Shown: piece after piece, positions 7,559 through 16,020 of the stretch | Numbering within the stretch: the stretch's first letter is position 1 | Layout of the letters: every line of letters begins with the position of its first letter | Translations under genes and position numbers: made by a program | The notes under the pieces: model-generated | Told to the model about the DNA's origin: nothing | Databases searched by the model: none | Seen by the model: only the letters and a program-made list of their open reading frames with translations | From: a virus | Reading direction: 5' to 3' (one strand) | IMG/VR virus record: IMGVR_UViG_3300034105_000267 | Location: 1-28,123 of that record | Length of the DNA: 28,123 nt

Positions 7559-7821
7559 CGGATATAAAGAATAGAATCATCGAGGCTGGATACAAGGCTG
7601 TAGAAGAACTTATAAAGGTCGCAGAGGATAAGATTATCACTGGTGACGAGACAGACCTTACGGCAGATAAGCTTAAGAACGCTGCCGCTACAAAACGCTT
7701 GGCAATCGAAGATGCCTTTCAGATACTTAATCGAATTGAATTAGAGAAGGAGTTAATCAATGGAGAGTCAAAAACAAAGGAGCCTACAATCAAAGGATTC
7801 GCAGAGGGAAGGTCTAAGTAA
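7549..7821 (+). CDS. Candidate small terminase subunit (90 aa)
   Basis: A small helical, charged protein: helix 1 is about residues 3-27 (DIKNRIIEAGYKAVEELIKV), helix 2 covers LTADKLKNAAATKRLAIEDA, helix 3 covers ILNRIELEKELI, and the tail is polar. It lies immediately before the large terminase and overlaps it by 62 nt, and overlaps the preceding gene by 10 nt. Position, size and helical content suit a DNA-recognition small terminase, which loads viral DNA onto TerL. It lacks an obvious helix-turn-helix signature, and crAss-like phages often have no recognisable TerS, so the call is mainly from synteny. A small terminase-associated or structural helper protein is the alternative. Confidence 0.45.
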   Translation: MELTDIKNRIIEAGYKAVEELIKVAEDKIITGDETDLTADKLKNAAATKRLAIEDAFQILNRIELEKELINGESKTKEPTIKGFAEGRSK

Positions 7822-10036
7822 CGTAGTCCATAATCTTATACCACCTGGTATTCTTACTGGAGGAAATAACAAAAGATCTTGGGAGTACGGGTACAATGAG
7901 AAGTACGACATAGTTGTAATCTCTAAGGACGGCACCATTGGAGAGATATACAACATAAACGGACTGAATATAGCCCTGCCTCTTGTCCCAAATATAGTAC
8001 ATAAAAGGGACGAAAAGAAGGAGAAGCAGTACTGGGAACCAGCAGAATATCCAAAAGAACTACATAATATAAAGTCTATATTTCAGTGGCACACGATGCA
8101 GAAGGACTTCAAAGCTAAGTGGGTTGACTACATAGAGAATGAGTTCGTAAGGCGTGAGGAGGGTATGTTCTTTATGAATAACGGAGTTCCAACTTACATA
8201 ACTGGAAGTCACTATATGTATCTTCAGTGGACTAAGATTGACGTAGGTCACCCTGACTTCCGTGAGGCTAATAGAATATTCTTTATTTTTTGGGAAGCCT
8301 GCCGAGCTGATGATAGGTGCTTTGGAATGACTTATCTTAAGATTAGACGTTCTGGATTCTCATTTATGGCTTCTGCTGAATCTGTAAATGTGGCAACACT
8401 TGCTAAGAATGCAAGGATTGGAATATGCTCCAAGAAGGGAGAGGATGCCAAGGCTATGTTTACCGATAAGGTTGTGCCTATATCGAGTAACTATCCTTTC
8501 TTCTTCAAGCCCATTATGGACGGTATGGATAAGCCTAAGACAGAGCTAGCTTATAGAGTTCCAGCGTCTAAGATTACTAAGAAGAATATGTATGAGAGTG
8601 ATAACTCTAACCTTGAGGGGTTGGACACGTCTATCGACTGGAGTAACACGTCTGACAACTCGTATGACGGTGAGAAGCTGAAGCTTCTAATTGAGGACGA
8701 GTCTGGAAAGTTAGAGAAACCAAACAATATACTAAACGGGTGGAGGGTTCGTAAGACCTGTCTAAGGTTAGGTAGCAAGATCATTGGAAAGTGCCTTATG
8801 GGATCTACGGTAAACGCCCTTGAGAAGGGTGGTGGAAACTTTAAGAAGCTGTACGAGGACTCTAAAATAACAACAAGAAATGCAAATGGGCAGACAAAGA
8901 CAGGACTATACGCTCTGTTTATTCCTATGGAGTGGAATTTTGAGGGTTATATTGATAGGTATGGTATGCCTGTTTTTAGACAGCCTAATTCACCAGTAGA
9001 GGGTGTGGATGGAAGACCTATAAGGATAGGAGCTATCGACTTTTGGGAGAATGAGGTTGACTCGCTTAAGAATGATCCTGACGCGCTGAACGAGTTTTAT
9101 CGTCAGTTCCCAAGGACAGAGAGTCACGCGTTTAGAGATGAGAGCAAGGCATCTATATTTAACCTTACAAAGATATACCAGCAGATTGACTACAACGACT
9201 CGCTTATAAAGGACAGGGTTCTTACAAGGGGTTCGTTTCACTGGAAGGATGGAAAGGAAGACTCTACTGTTGTCTGGACTCCAGACGTAAGGGGTAGATT
9301 TTTAGTATCCTGGATTCCATCGAATCAGCTTATGAATAATGTTATCACAAGGAACGGAAACAAGCATCCTGGTAACGAGCACATTGGGGCGTTTGGATGC
9401 GATCCATATGACATATCTGGAACTGTTGGTGGTGGAGGATCTAAGGGTGCTCTTCACGGACTTACCAAGTTTAATATGGATAACGCGCCAAGCAACGAGT
9501 TCTTCCTTGAGTATATATCGAGACCGCAGACGGCAGAGATATTCTTTGAGGACGTGCTTATGGCGTGCGTGTTCTATGGTATGCCAGTGCTTATAGAGAA
9601 TAACAAGCAGAGGCTACTGTATCACTTCAAGACAAGAGGCTACAGAGCGTTCTCTTTAAATAGACCTGACAAACCCTCTCACAAGCTCTCTAAGACAGAG
9701 AAAGAGCTTGGAGGTATACCTAACTCGTCTGAGGATGTTAAGCACGCTCACGCGTCTGGAATTGAGTCGTATATAGAGAAATACGTGGGGTTAGATTTAG
9801 AGGCAACGTACAGGGATCCAGACGAGATGGGTTCTATGTACTTTACAAAGACTCTAGAGGACTGGGCTAAGTTTGATATAAACGACAGGACAAAGTTTGA
9901 TGCCGCAATTAGCTCAGGATTAGCTATAATGGCAACGCAAAGATCCACATTTCAAGCAGTTAAAAAAGATTCGAAAATAAGTATTAAATTTGCAAGATAT
10001 AATAACAACGGAAGATATAGCGAAATAATAAAGTAA
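7760..10036 (+). CDS. terL: Terminase large subunit (758 aa)
   Basis: The packaging motor: an N-terminal ATPase and a C-terminal RNase H-fold nuclease. The adenine-binding and arginine region is at 144-180 (TYITGSHYMYLQWTKIDVG). A divergent Walker A is at 194-202 (KIRRSGFSF), Walker B is LLIEDES (309-315, D313-E314), and a coupling motif lies near GKCLMGS (343-349). The nuclease starts at GAFGCDPYD (543-551, D548 probably metal-binding), with VLIENN (610-615, E613) as second acidic site; D659 is a candidate third. Length and wording suit crAss-like terminases. The ATG at 7760 lies 62 nt inside the preceding gene, but no later ATG occurs until residue 113, and residues 18-45 (LSNVVHNLIPPG) look conserved, so I keep it. 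The portal gene follows without spacing. Confidence 0.95.
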   Translation: MESQKQRSLQSKDSQREGLSNVVHNLIPPGILTGGNNKRSWEYGYNEKYDIVVISKDGTIGEIYNINGLNIALPLVPNIVHKRDEKKEKQYWEPAEYPKELHNIKSIFQWHTMQKDFKAKWVDYIENEFVRREEGMFFMNNGVPTYITGSHYMYLQWTKIDVGHPDFREANRIFFIFWEACRADDRCFGMTYLKIRRSGFSFMASAESVNVATLAKNARIGICSKKGEDAKAMFTDKVVPISSNYPFFFKPIMDGMDKPKTELAYRVPASKITKKNMYESDNSNLEGLDTSIDWSNTSDNSYDGEKLKLLIEDESGKLEKPNNILNGWRVRKTCLRLGSKIIGKCLMGSTVNALEKGGGNFKKLYEDSKITTRNANGQTKTGLYALFIPMEWNFEGYIDRYGMPVFRQPNSPVEGVDGRPIRIGAIDFWENEVDSLKNDPDALNEFYRQFPRTESHAFRDESKASIFNLTKIYQQIDYNDSLIKDRVLTRGSFHWKDGKEDSTVVWTPDVRGRFLVSWIPSNQLMNNVITRNGNKHPGNEHIGAFGCDPYDISGTVGGGGSKGALHGLTKFNMDNAPSNEFFLEYISRPQTAEIFFEDVLMACVFYGMPVLIENNKQRLLYHFKTRGYRAFSLNRPDKPSHKLSKTEKELGGIPNSSEDVKHAHASGIESYIEKYVGLDLEATYRDPDEMGSMYFTKTLEDWAKFDINDRTKFDAAISSGLAIMATQRSTFQAVKKDSKISIKFARYNNNGRYSEIIK

Positions 10037-12472
10037 ATGAAGGATGTAACCATTAACATTAATCCCGCTGGCTTTCCTAATCAATTTGCTTCAGACAAAG
10101 AAAAGGCATCATACGAATACGGACTGCAGATTTCACAAGCTGTTCAGTATGAGTGGTTTAGGAGGGATAGTGGAACCTGTAAGTTTTATAATCAGTGGGG
10201 TGAGTTTCATCGTCTTAGGTTATACGCAAGGGGAGAACAATCAGTTGCTAAATATAAGAACGAGTTATCAGTAGATGGTGATCTTTCTCATTTGAATTTA
10301 GATTGGACACCGATTCCAATTATACCAAAGTTTGTCGATATCGTTGTTAACGGTATGTCTGACAGACTTTTTAGAGTTAAGGCTTACGCTCAGGACGCAG
10401 TATCTGCAGAGAGACGTAGCAAGTATCAGGATATGATAGAGACCGATATGGTGTCTAAGGATATTTTGAATCAGATAAAGGATAGCTTTGGGGTTGATGC
10501 GTTTGATACAAATGCCGATCAGCTTCCTCAGGATTCAGAGGAGCTTAACTTATTTATGCAGATCAACTACAAGCCAGCAATAGAGATTGCTGAGGAGACT
10601 GCAATTAATACGATACTAGAGGACAACAAGTACTCAGACACAAGGAGCAGAGTTGACTATGACCTAGCCGTTTTAGGTAAGGGAATAGTTAAGCACCAGT
10701 TCCTACCAGGAAGTGGCGTTCAGATTGATTATGTAGATCCTGCTAATGTAGTTCACAGCTACACAGAGGATCCACACTTTAGAGATTGCTTCTACTGGGG
10801 TGAGATTAAGACTGTAGCTATTACTGAACTACTTAAGATTGATCCTACACTTACAAACGAGCAGCTTGAAGAGATTTCAAAGTACAGCCAGTCCTGGTAC
10901 AACTACTACAACAACGCGCAGTTCTATCAGAACAGTCTGTTTAGTAGAGACTCTGCAACGCTTCTTTATGTTAATTATAAGACAACTAAGAAGTTTGTTT
11001 ACAAGAAAAAGGTATTAGATACAGGCGGTGTTAGAATGATCCAGAAGGACGACACGTTTAACCCTCCTAACGAGATGATGGAGGACGGTAAGTTCGAGAA
11101 GGTAGAGAAGACTATAGATGTGTGGTACGACGGTATTATGGTGATGGGTACTAACATTATGTTGAAGTGGGAGCTTTCCAAGAATATGGTTAGACCTAAG
11201 TCATCATCTCAGCACGCGCTTCCAAACTATATTGCAGTAGCTCCAAGAATGTATAAGGGCAACATAGAGTCTTTGGTTAGACGTATGATACCATTTGCTG
11301 ACTTGATTCAGGTTACTCACTTAAAGCTGCAGCAGGTTATATCTAAGGTTGTACCAGACGGTGTGTTCATCGATGCCGATGGACTTAACGAGGTTGACTT
11401 GGGTAACGGAGCTGCATATAATCCAGAGGATGCATTGAGACTATACTTCCAGACTGGTAGTGTTATCGGTAGAAGCTACACTCAGGATGGTGAGTTTAAT
11501 AACGCAAGGGTTCCTATACAGGAGCTTAACTCTAACAGTGGTCAGGGTAAGATAGCTTCATTAATCGGAAGTTACAACCACTACCTAAGTATGATTAGAG
11601 ATGTGACAGGATTGAACGAGGCTAGGGATGGTAGTATGCCAGATCCTAATTCTTTGGTTGGTCTACAGAAGCTTGCAGCGGCAAACTCAAATACAGCCAC
11701 AAGACACATACTAGATGGAAGTCTAAGCATAACTAAGGGATTAGCTGAGGCTATATCGTATAGGGTTGCTGATATATTAGAGTACTCTGACTTTGCAGAG
11801 ACATTCGCTATGCAGATCGGTAAGTACAATGTAAGTCTTCTTGAAGAGATTAAGGAGATATACATATACGACTTCGGCATATTTATAGAGATGTCTCCAG
11901 ACGAGGAGGAGAAGGCTCAGTTGGAACAGAACATTCAGATTGCACTTTCAAGAGACGCAATCACGCTAGAGGACGCAATAGACATTAGAGAGATAAACAA
12001 TATTAAGCTTGCAAATCAGTTGCTTAAGCTTAAGAGACGTAAGAAACAGGAGCAGGATCAACAGAACGCTATGCAGTCTCAGCAGATGCAGGCTCAGATT
12101 AATGCTCAGTCTCAGCAGATGGCTGCTCAGAATGCTATGCAACAAATTCAGGCAGAGACACAGTCTAAGATGATGATCAAGCAGGCAGAGATTGGATACG
12201 AGATAGAGAAGATGAAGTCTGAGGCTCAGCTTAAGATGGAGCTTATGAATATTGAGTATCAGATGAATATGCAGCTTAAGGGTGTTGAAGCTCAGGCTAT
12301 AACTATGAAGGATGAGATGAAGGAGAAGGCTAAAGATAACAGAATACTTAAGCAGGCAACAACACAATCTAAGTTGATTGAGCAGCGTAAGAATAACTTA
12401 CCACCTGTTGACTTCGAGAGTACAGAAGATTCTCTTGACGGTTTTGACTTGGCTGAGTTTGAGCCTAGATAA
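10037..12472 (+). CDS. Portal protein (811 aa)
   Basis: It forms the dodecameric ring through which DNA enters and leaves the head. The start directly follows the TerL stop (TAA then ATG). Typical crAss-like portal text is seen at about 90-115 (TPIPIIPKFVDIVVNGMSDR), in a wing/crown region with DYDLAVLGKGIVKHQF (about 208-223) and VDPANVVHSYTEDP, in a long stem/clip stretch ending SMIRDVTGLNEARDGS, and in SLVGLQKLAAAN. Residues about 664-785 form a Gln/Met/Ala-rich coiled coil (QQMQAQINAQSQQMAAQNAM), perhaps the barrel that projects into the head. The end is acidic (DSLDGFDLAEFEPR). The length matches the roughly 800-residue portals of crAss-like phages. Identification rests on position after TerL and sequence character; I am confident. 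Confidence 0.9.
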   Translation: MKDVTININPAGFPNQFASDKEKASYEYGLQISQAVQYEWFRRDSGTCKFYNQWGEFHRLRLYARGEQSVAKYKNELSVDGDLSHLNLDWTPIPIIPKFVDIVVNGMSDRLFRVKAYAQDAVSAERRSKYQDMIETDMVSKDILNQIKDSFGVDAFDTNADQLPQDSEELNLFMQINYKPAIEIAEETAINTILEDNKYSDTRSRVDYDLAVLGKGIVKHQFLPGSGVQIDYVDPANVVHSYTEDPHFRDCFYWGEIKTVAITELLKIDPTLTNEQLEEISKYSQSWYNYYNNAQFYQNSLFSRDSATLLYVNYKTTKKFVYKKKVLDTGGVRMIQKDDTFNPPNEMMEDGKFEKVEKTIDVWYDGIMVMGTNIMLKWELSKNMVRPKSSSQHALPNYIAVAPRMYKGNIESLVRRMIPFADLIQVTHLKLQQVISKVVPDGVFIDADGLNEVDLGNGAAYNPEDALRLYFQTGSVIGRSYTQDGEFNNARVPIQELNSNSGQGKIASLIGSYNHYLSMIRDVTGLNEARDGSMPDPNSLVGLQKLAAANSNTATRHILDGSLSITKGLAEAISYRVADILEYSDFAETFAMQIGKYNVSLLEEIKEIYIYDFGIFIEMSPDEEEKAQLEQNIQIALSRDAITLEDAIDIREINNIKLANQLLKLKRRKKQEQDQQNAMQSQQMQAQINAQSQQMAAQNAMQQIQAETQSKMMIKQAEIGYEIEKMKSEAQLKMELMNIEYQMNMQLKGVEAQAITMKDEMKEKAKDNRILKQATTQSKLIEQRKNNLPPVDFESTEDSLDGFDLAEFEPR
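12074..12121 (+). repeat. Short direct repeat in the portal coiled-coil coding region
   Basis: The 15-mer CAGTCTCAGCAGATG occurs at 12074-12088 and again at 12107-12121, 33 nt apart and in frame. It encodes repeated QSQQM in the Gln/Met-rich coiled coil. It probably reflects in-frame repeat growth of the coil rather than a separate element. Confidence 0.7.
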
Positions 12473-12489
12473 TATAAGAAAATAATTAC

Positions 12490-12497
12490 TAACTTTG
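12490..12497 (+). promoter_or_regulatory. Bacteroidetes-type -7 promoter box (TAACTTTG)
   Basis: TAACTTTG matches TAnnTTTG in the 40-nt gap between portal and the 174-aa fibre gene, with 15 nt from box to ATG. The leader CAAAAAAAATAAATA is A-rich. No clear -33 TTG is visible. It would start a unit reaching the capsid gene and its terminator at 15986-16020. Confidence 0.6.
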
Positions 12498-12512
12498 CAA
12501 AAAAAATAAATA

Positions 12513-13037
12513 ATGTCAACAATACCATCAGGAACAAGATTTATAGGAATATCTGAAAATGTAAATCTTACAGAAAGAAAGTCAGCTGTTTTAAACGCAG
12601 AGACTCAATCATATACTATTCAAGATATAGCAGACACAGTTAATGGAGGAAGTTCTGGTGTAGTTACATTAGATGGTGATCAAAATATAAGGGGAACAAA
12701 AACTTTTGATAGTATTGGAAAGTTTACAAATGTTGTTGTAAAAAATAGTAATACTGGTCCTACATCAACTGCTTTAACTTCAATAACTAGTAGTAATGGT
12801 ATAGGTATATCCTCTATTTCTAGTGGTAGTGCTGGATTAGGATTAATTTATGTTGGAATACATAATACTACAACTGTTTTCTCAGTAAATAGAGCAGGAG
12901 ATGTTACAGGTAATAGATTTATTATGACATCACCTTTAGCAAATGATTTTGCAAATGATCTTGCTGCTGCAGCAGGAGGAGTACCTGTTGGTGGAATGTA
13001 TCATACTGCTGGAGTAGCAAAAATTAGATTAACATAA
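12513..13037 (+). CDS. Small fibre or head-decoration protein (174 aa)
   Basis: The N-terminus (MSTIPSGTRFIGISENVNLT, then YTIQDIADTV at 34-43) is of a kind found on Bacteroidetes phage fibres and differs from the MTKISQY anchors. A fibre-like LDGDQNIRGTKTFDS follows (about 53-67), then a Thr/Ser/Gly-rich beta region. The last residues, GVPVGGMYHTAGVAKIRLT, are a C-terminal motif common in fibres of these phages. Being placed between portal and capsid genes, it may be a head fibre or decoration protein, as crAss-like virions are known to carry head fibres; that assignment is inferred. The gene is strongly AT-rich compared with the portal, and has its own promoter-like box, so it may be an exchangeable cassette. 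It contains no visible enzyme motif. Confidence 0.7.
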   Translation: MSTIPSGTRFIGISENVNLTERKSAVLNAETQSYTIQDIADTVNGGSSGVVTLDGDQNIRGTKTFDSIGKFTNVVVKNSNTGPTSTALTSITSSNGIGISSISSGSAGLGLIYVGIHNTTTVFSVNRAGDVTGNRFIMTSPLANDFANDLAAAAGGVPVGGMYHTAGVAKIRLT

Positions 13038-13047
13038 ATAAAACAAT

Positions 13048-13410
13048 ATGACAACAGAAGATATCGCAGGGAGGTTAGCTACATTTCACGAGCAGTTCCA
13101 TATGATTCACTGGGAGACAAGAAGTTTTGCAGAGCATAAGGCAACAGGAGGATTCTATGAGTTCTTGCAAGACTTCAAGGATGAGGTTGTTGAGAAATTA
13201 ATGGGGTATAGCGGAAAAAGAATCAAGGGTATGCGAATTGAGCCTATGAAGTCTGGTCAGGATGCTATAGAGCTTACAGACCAGGTGTTAATGTTTGCCA
13301 ACGAGCTTGAAGTTTATGGTGATATTAATAAATATCCAGATATCTGTAATATGGCTCAATCACTTTCGGGTGAGGCGGCAAAGCTTAAATATTTATTGAC
13401 TCTGTCATAA
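13048..13410 (+). CDS. Dps/ferritin-like helical protein, DUF5856-like (120 aa)
   Basis: Predicted all-helical, with the line FHEQFHMIHWETRSFAEHKA (13-32) followed by FYEFLQDFKDEVVEKLMG (36-53). Aligned by hand with E. coli Dps, H21-W22 falls on H51-W52, H30 on H63, D45 on D78 and E49 on E82 of the Dps ferroxidase site, after a three-residue gap. The position of D67 holds Gly34. The sequence also recalls DUF5856-type proteins of marine T4-like phages. Dps proteins bind iron and protect DNA. Here the context, between fibre/portal and scaffold/capsid genes in a late unit, suggests a virion or assembly role instead, and a metal role is open. It starts 10 nt after the fibre stop. Fold is moderately supported; function is unknown. 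Confidence 0.6.
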   Translation: MTTEDIAGRLATFHEQFHMIHWETRSFAEHKATGGFYEFLQDFKDEVVEKLMGYSGKRIKGMRIEPMKSGQDAIELTDQVLMFANELEVYGDINKYPDICNMAQSLSGEAAKLKYLLTLS

Positions 13411-13438
13411 ATAAAATAAATTTAATAAATCAAATCAA

Positions 13439-14539
13439 ATGGAAAATTTTACAGTGCGCGATATTGGCGCAGGGGAGGAACGTTCAATTCAAGAGATTGA
13501 ACAGGAGTTATTAGACAAGCACGAGGAGAAGTTTAATCAGGATGTTCAGAAAGACGAAGCGTTCATTGCAAATGAACATGTTGAAACCAATGAACAAGTT
13601 GAGACTACTCCAGAGCTAAAGGATGAGGACGTCTTGTCCTACATTAAAGGAAGATACAACAAGGACATCAACTCTGTTGATGAATTATTTAAGGAGAGAG
13701 AGGCTAACGAGGAATTACCTTCAGACGTTTCAGCATTCTTAAAGTATAAAAAAGAAACTGGAAGAGGTATTGATGACTTTATGAAGTTAAGTAAAGACTT
13801 CAGTAAGTTATCTCCAGAGAAGCTTTTAGCTGAGTATTATTCAGCTACCGAGTCAGACTTGGATGACGAGGATATCAACTATATGATCGAAGATAAATTT
13901 GGATACGATCCAGACTTTGATGAGGAGAAGGATATTAAGAAGAAAGAAATTGCCAAGAAGAAAGAGCTTGCTAAAGCTAAGAAGTTTTTTGAAGATCAGA
14001 AGGAGCAGTACAAGTCGCCACTTGAGTCAAGTGGTAGCTCAGTTCCAGATGAGGATAAGGAAGGCTACAGCGCTTACAAGAAATACGTTCAAGACGCACA
14101 GACCGTGCAGCAAGAGAGTTACAAAAAGTCTGAGTATTTTCAGAAGAAGACGGAAGAACTTTTCAACCAGGATTTCAAAGGTTTTGATTTCAACATTGGT
14201 GACAAGGATTTAAAGTTTTTACCTGGTGATCCAGCAGATTTAAAGAAGTCTCAATCTGATCTGACAAATTATATATCTAAGTATTTAGATAGTGATGGGT
14301 TAATTTCAGACGCTGTTGGTTATCACAGATCCTTATCTGTAGCTATGAATCCTGAAAAATTTGCCAAGTTCTTTTATGAGCAAGGTAAAGCTGAGGCGTT
14401 ATTAGATACCGCCAAACAAACAAAAAATATAGATATGGAGGTTAGAACATCTCCTCAATCTATCAGCTCATCAGGAGTTAAAGTGAAAAGTATAGACGAT
14501 GGTGGTGGTCGTGGACTTAAGTTTAAAAGTATAAAATAA
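13439..14539 (+). CDS. Scaffold-like protein upstream of capsid (366 aa)
   Basis: It is highly charged and acidic at the N-terminus (EIEQELLDKHEEKFNQDVQK), with a long Lys/Glu coiled-coil region at about 163-190 (KKKEIAKKKELAKAKKFFED). A disordered SSGSSVPDEDKEG linker (about 197-209), helices and a small basic, Gly-rich C-terminus (SIDDGGGRGLKFKSIK) follow. This composition, the absence of cysteines and hydrophobic segments, and the place 18 nt before the major capsid gene are classic for internal scaffolding proteins, whose basic end binds the capsid lattice during prohead assembly. No protease motif is visible, so it is not an obvious maturation protease fusion. The role is inferred from composition and synteny. 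It overlaps nothing and is translated from an A-rich leader (AATTTAATAAATCAAATCAA). Confidence 0.7.
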   Translation: MENFTVRDIGAGEERSIQEIEQELLDKHEEKFNQDVQKDEAFIANEHVETNEQVETTPELKDEDVLSYIKGRYNKDINSVDELFKEREANEELPSDVSAFLKYKKETGRGIDDFMKLSKDFSKLSPEKLLAEYYSATESDLDDEDINYMIEDKFGYDPDFDEEKDIKKKEIAKKKELAKAKKFFEDQKEQYKSPLESSGSSVPDEDKEGYSAYKKYVQDAQTVQQESYKKSEYFQKKTEELFNQDFKGFDFNIGDKDLKFLPGDPADLKKSQSDLTNYISKYLDSDGLISDAVGYHRSLSVAMNPEKFAKFFYEQGKAEALLDTAKQTKNIDMEVRTSPQSISSSGVKVKSIDDGGGRGLKFKSIK

Positions 14540-14557
14540 CATTAAAAAATTTAAAAA

Positions 14558-15973
14558 ATGTCAGTATTATCTACACCAGGCTTTGATTTGCAGCCTTCAG
14601 CAGAGAGAAAAACTCTTGCATCAAATTACATCACAAACTTTGACTTCTTGAATCAGTATCTTCCAGATACTTACGAGAAAGAGTTTGAAAGATATGGTAA
14701 CCGTTCTGTTGCGTCTTTCTTAAGATCAGTTGGAGCTGAGATGCCATCTATTTCTGACCTTATCAAATGGGCAGAGCAAGGTCGTTTACACACTAAATAT
14801 GTAAACTGTGTTGCAACAGGGTTTGCTGCTGGTTCAGATACAGCTACAATTATCGTTAATGATACATTAGTACCAGGTAACGGTGGAATTGCATTTAGAG
14901 TTGGTCAGACAGTTTTCTTATCAGATAACAACGAGGCTTCTAAATCTAACAAGGCTATCATCACTGCTGTTGACTATGCAGCTGGAGAATTTGACGTGGC
15001 TTACTACGAGGCTGGTGGTCAAACATTTTCAGCTACTGACGTTGTAACTGCATTTGTTTACGGTTCAGAGTTCAGAAAAGGAACTGAAGGAATGGTTGAT
15101 TCTTTAGAGGCTGATGACTTGATCTTAGAGAACAGCCCAATCATCATCAAAGATAAGTACGCGGTATCTGGTTCAGATATGGCACAAATCGGATGGGTTG
15201 AGGTTACTTCTGAGAACGGAGCTACAGGTTACTTATGGTACATCAAATCAGAGCACGAAACTCGTTTGAGATTTGAGGATTACTTAGAGTTAGCTATGAT
15301 CGAGGCTGTACCAGCTGAAGCTAATTCAGGAGCTGCTGCTACTACTGGAGCTGTTGGTAACAAAGGTTCTGAAGGTTTATTCTACTCAGTTTCTCAAAGA
15401 GGAAACGTATGGGGTGGTGGTAACCCAACTACATTGTCTGACTTCGATACTATTATCCAACGTCTTGACAAGCAAGGTGCTATCCAAGAGAATGTGTTAT
15501 TCGTTAACCGTCAGTTCTCTTTCGATATCGATGATATGTTAGCTGCTCAAAACTCTTATGGAGCTGGTGGTACATCTTACGGTTTATTCGATAACGATAA
15601 GGATATGGCTTTGAACTTAGGGTTTACAGGATTCAGAAGAGGTTACGACTTCTACAAAACTGACTGGAAATACTTAAACGATGCTGCTACACGTGGTGGA
15701 GTAGTTGGTGGTGCTGTCAATGGTGTGTTAGTTCCTGCTGGATCTACAACTGTTTATGACCAAGTATTAGGTAAAAACGCTAAGAGACCATTCTTACACG
15801 TACGTTACAGAGCTTCTGAAACTGAAGATCGTCGTTATAAAACTTGGATTACTGGTTCTGCTGGTGGTGCTTCTAACTCTAGCTTAGATGCTATGGAGGT
15901 ACACTTCTTATCAGAAAGAGCTTTATGTACTTTAGGTGCTAACAACTTCTTCTTATTCGAAGCTAATAGCTAA
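14558..15973 (+). CDS. Major capsid protein (471 aa)
   Basis: It follows the scaffold candidate and begins MSVLSTPGFDLQPSAERKTL. Residues 20-75 form the helical N-arm (FLNQYLPDTYEKEFERYGNR). Residues about 83-170 look like an inserted beta domain (RVGQTVFLSDNN, ITAVDYAAGEFDVAYYEAGG), and an HK97-type core with FLFEANS at the end follows. Length and order match crAss-like capsid proteins. Codon use is distinctive: many CGT, GCT, GGT and TTA codons compared with the AGA/AGG-rich genes around it, as expected for the most abundant virion protein. The leader TTAAAAAATTTAAAAA is very A-rich, suited to strong initiation in Bacteroidetes. An intrinsic terminator follows 12 nt after the stop. HK97 fold itself is inferred from the family. 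Confidence 0.9.
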   Translation: MSVLSTPGFDLQPSAERKTLASNYITNFDFLNQYLPDTYEKEFERYGNRSVASFLRSVGAEMPSISDLIKWAEQGRLHTKYVNCVATGFAAGSDTATIIVNDTLVPGNGGIAFRVGQTVFLSDNNEASKSNKAIITAVDYAAGEFDVAYYEAGGQTFSATDVVTAFVYGSEFRKGTEGMVDSLEADDLILENSPIIIKDKYAVSGSDMAQIGWVEVTSENGATGYLWYIKSEHETRLRFEDYLELAMIEAVPAEANSGAAATTGAVGNKGSEGLFYSVSQRGNVWGGGNPTTLSDFDTIIQRLDKQGAIQENVLFVNRQFSFDIDDMLAAQNSYGAGGTSYGLFDNDKDMALNLGFTGFRRGYDFYKTDWKYLNDAATRGGVVGGAVNGVLVPAGSTTVYDQVLGKNAKRPFLHVRYRASETEDRRYKTWITGSAGGASNSSLDAMEVHFLSERALCTLGANNFFLFEANS

Positions 15974-15985
15974 TAATAAATACCC

Positions 15986-16020
15986 AACAGGGAGATGAAA
16001 TACTCTCCCTGTTATTTTTT
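15986..16020 (+). terminator. Intrinsic terminator after the capsid gene
   Basis: A perfect 10-bp stem AACAGGGAGA (15986-15995) pairs with TCTCCCTGTT (16004-16013) around an 8-nt loop TGAAATAC, then A and six T (16015-16020). This is a textbook rho-independent terminator. No promoter-like box follows before the gene at 16041, so it is presumably leaky and lowers downstream expression relative to capsid. Confidence 0.85.

Noticed and set aside
9339-9596. Open frame of 85 codons on the + strand inside the terminase gene
   Set aside because: It lies wholly in another frame of a strongly supported gene and resembles no protein type.
11966-12367. Open frame of 133 codons on the minus strand, rich in Leu and His
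   Set aside because: It is the antisense reading of the Gln/Met/Glu-rich coiled coil of the portal gene; low complexity produces the long frame, and it has no supporting promoter or leader.
13899-14213. Arg/Lys-rich frame of 104 codons on the + strand inside the scaffold candidate
   Set aside because: It is a frame shadow of the Lys/Glu coiled-coil codons; composition alone explains it.
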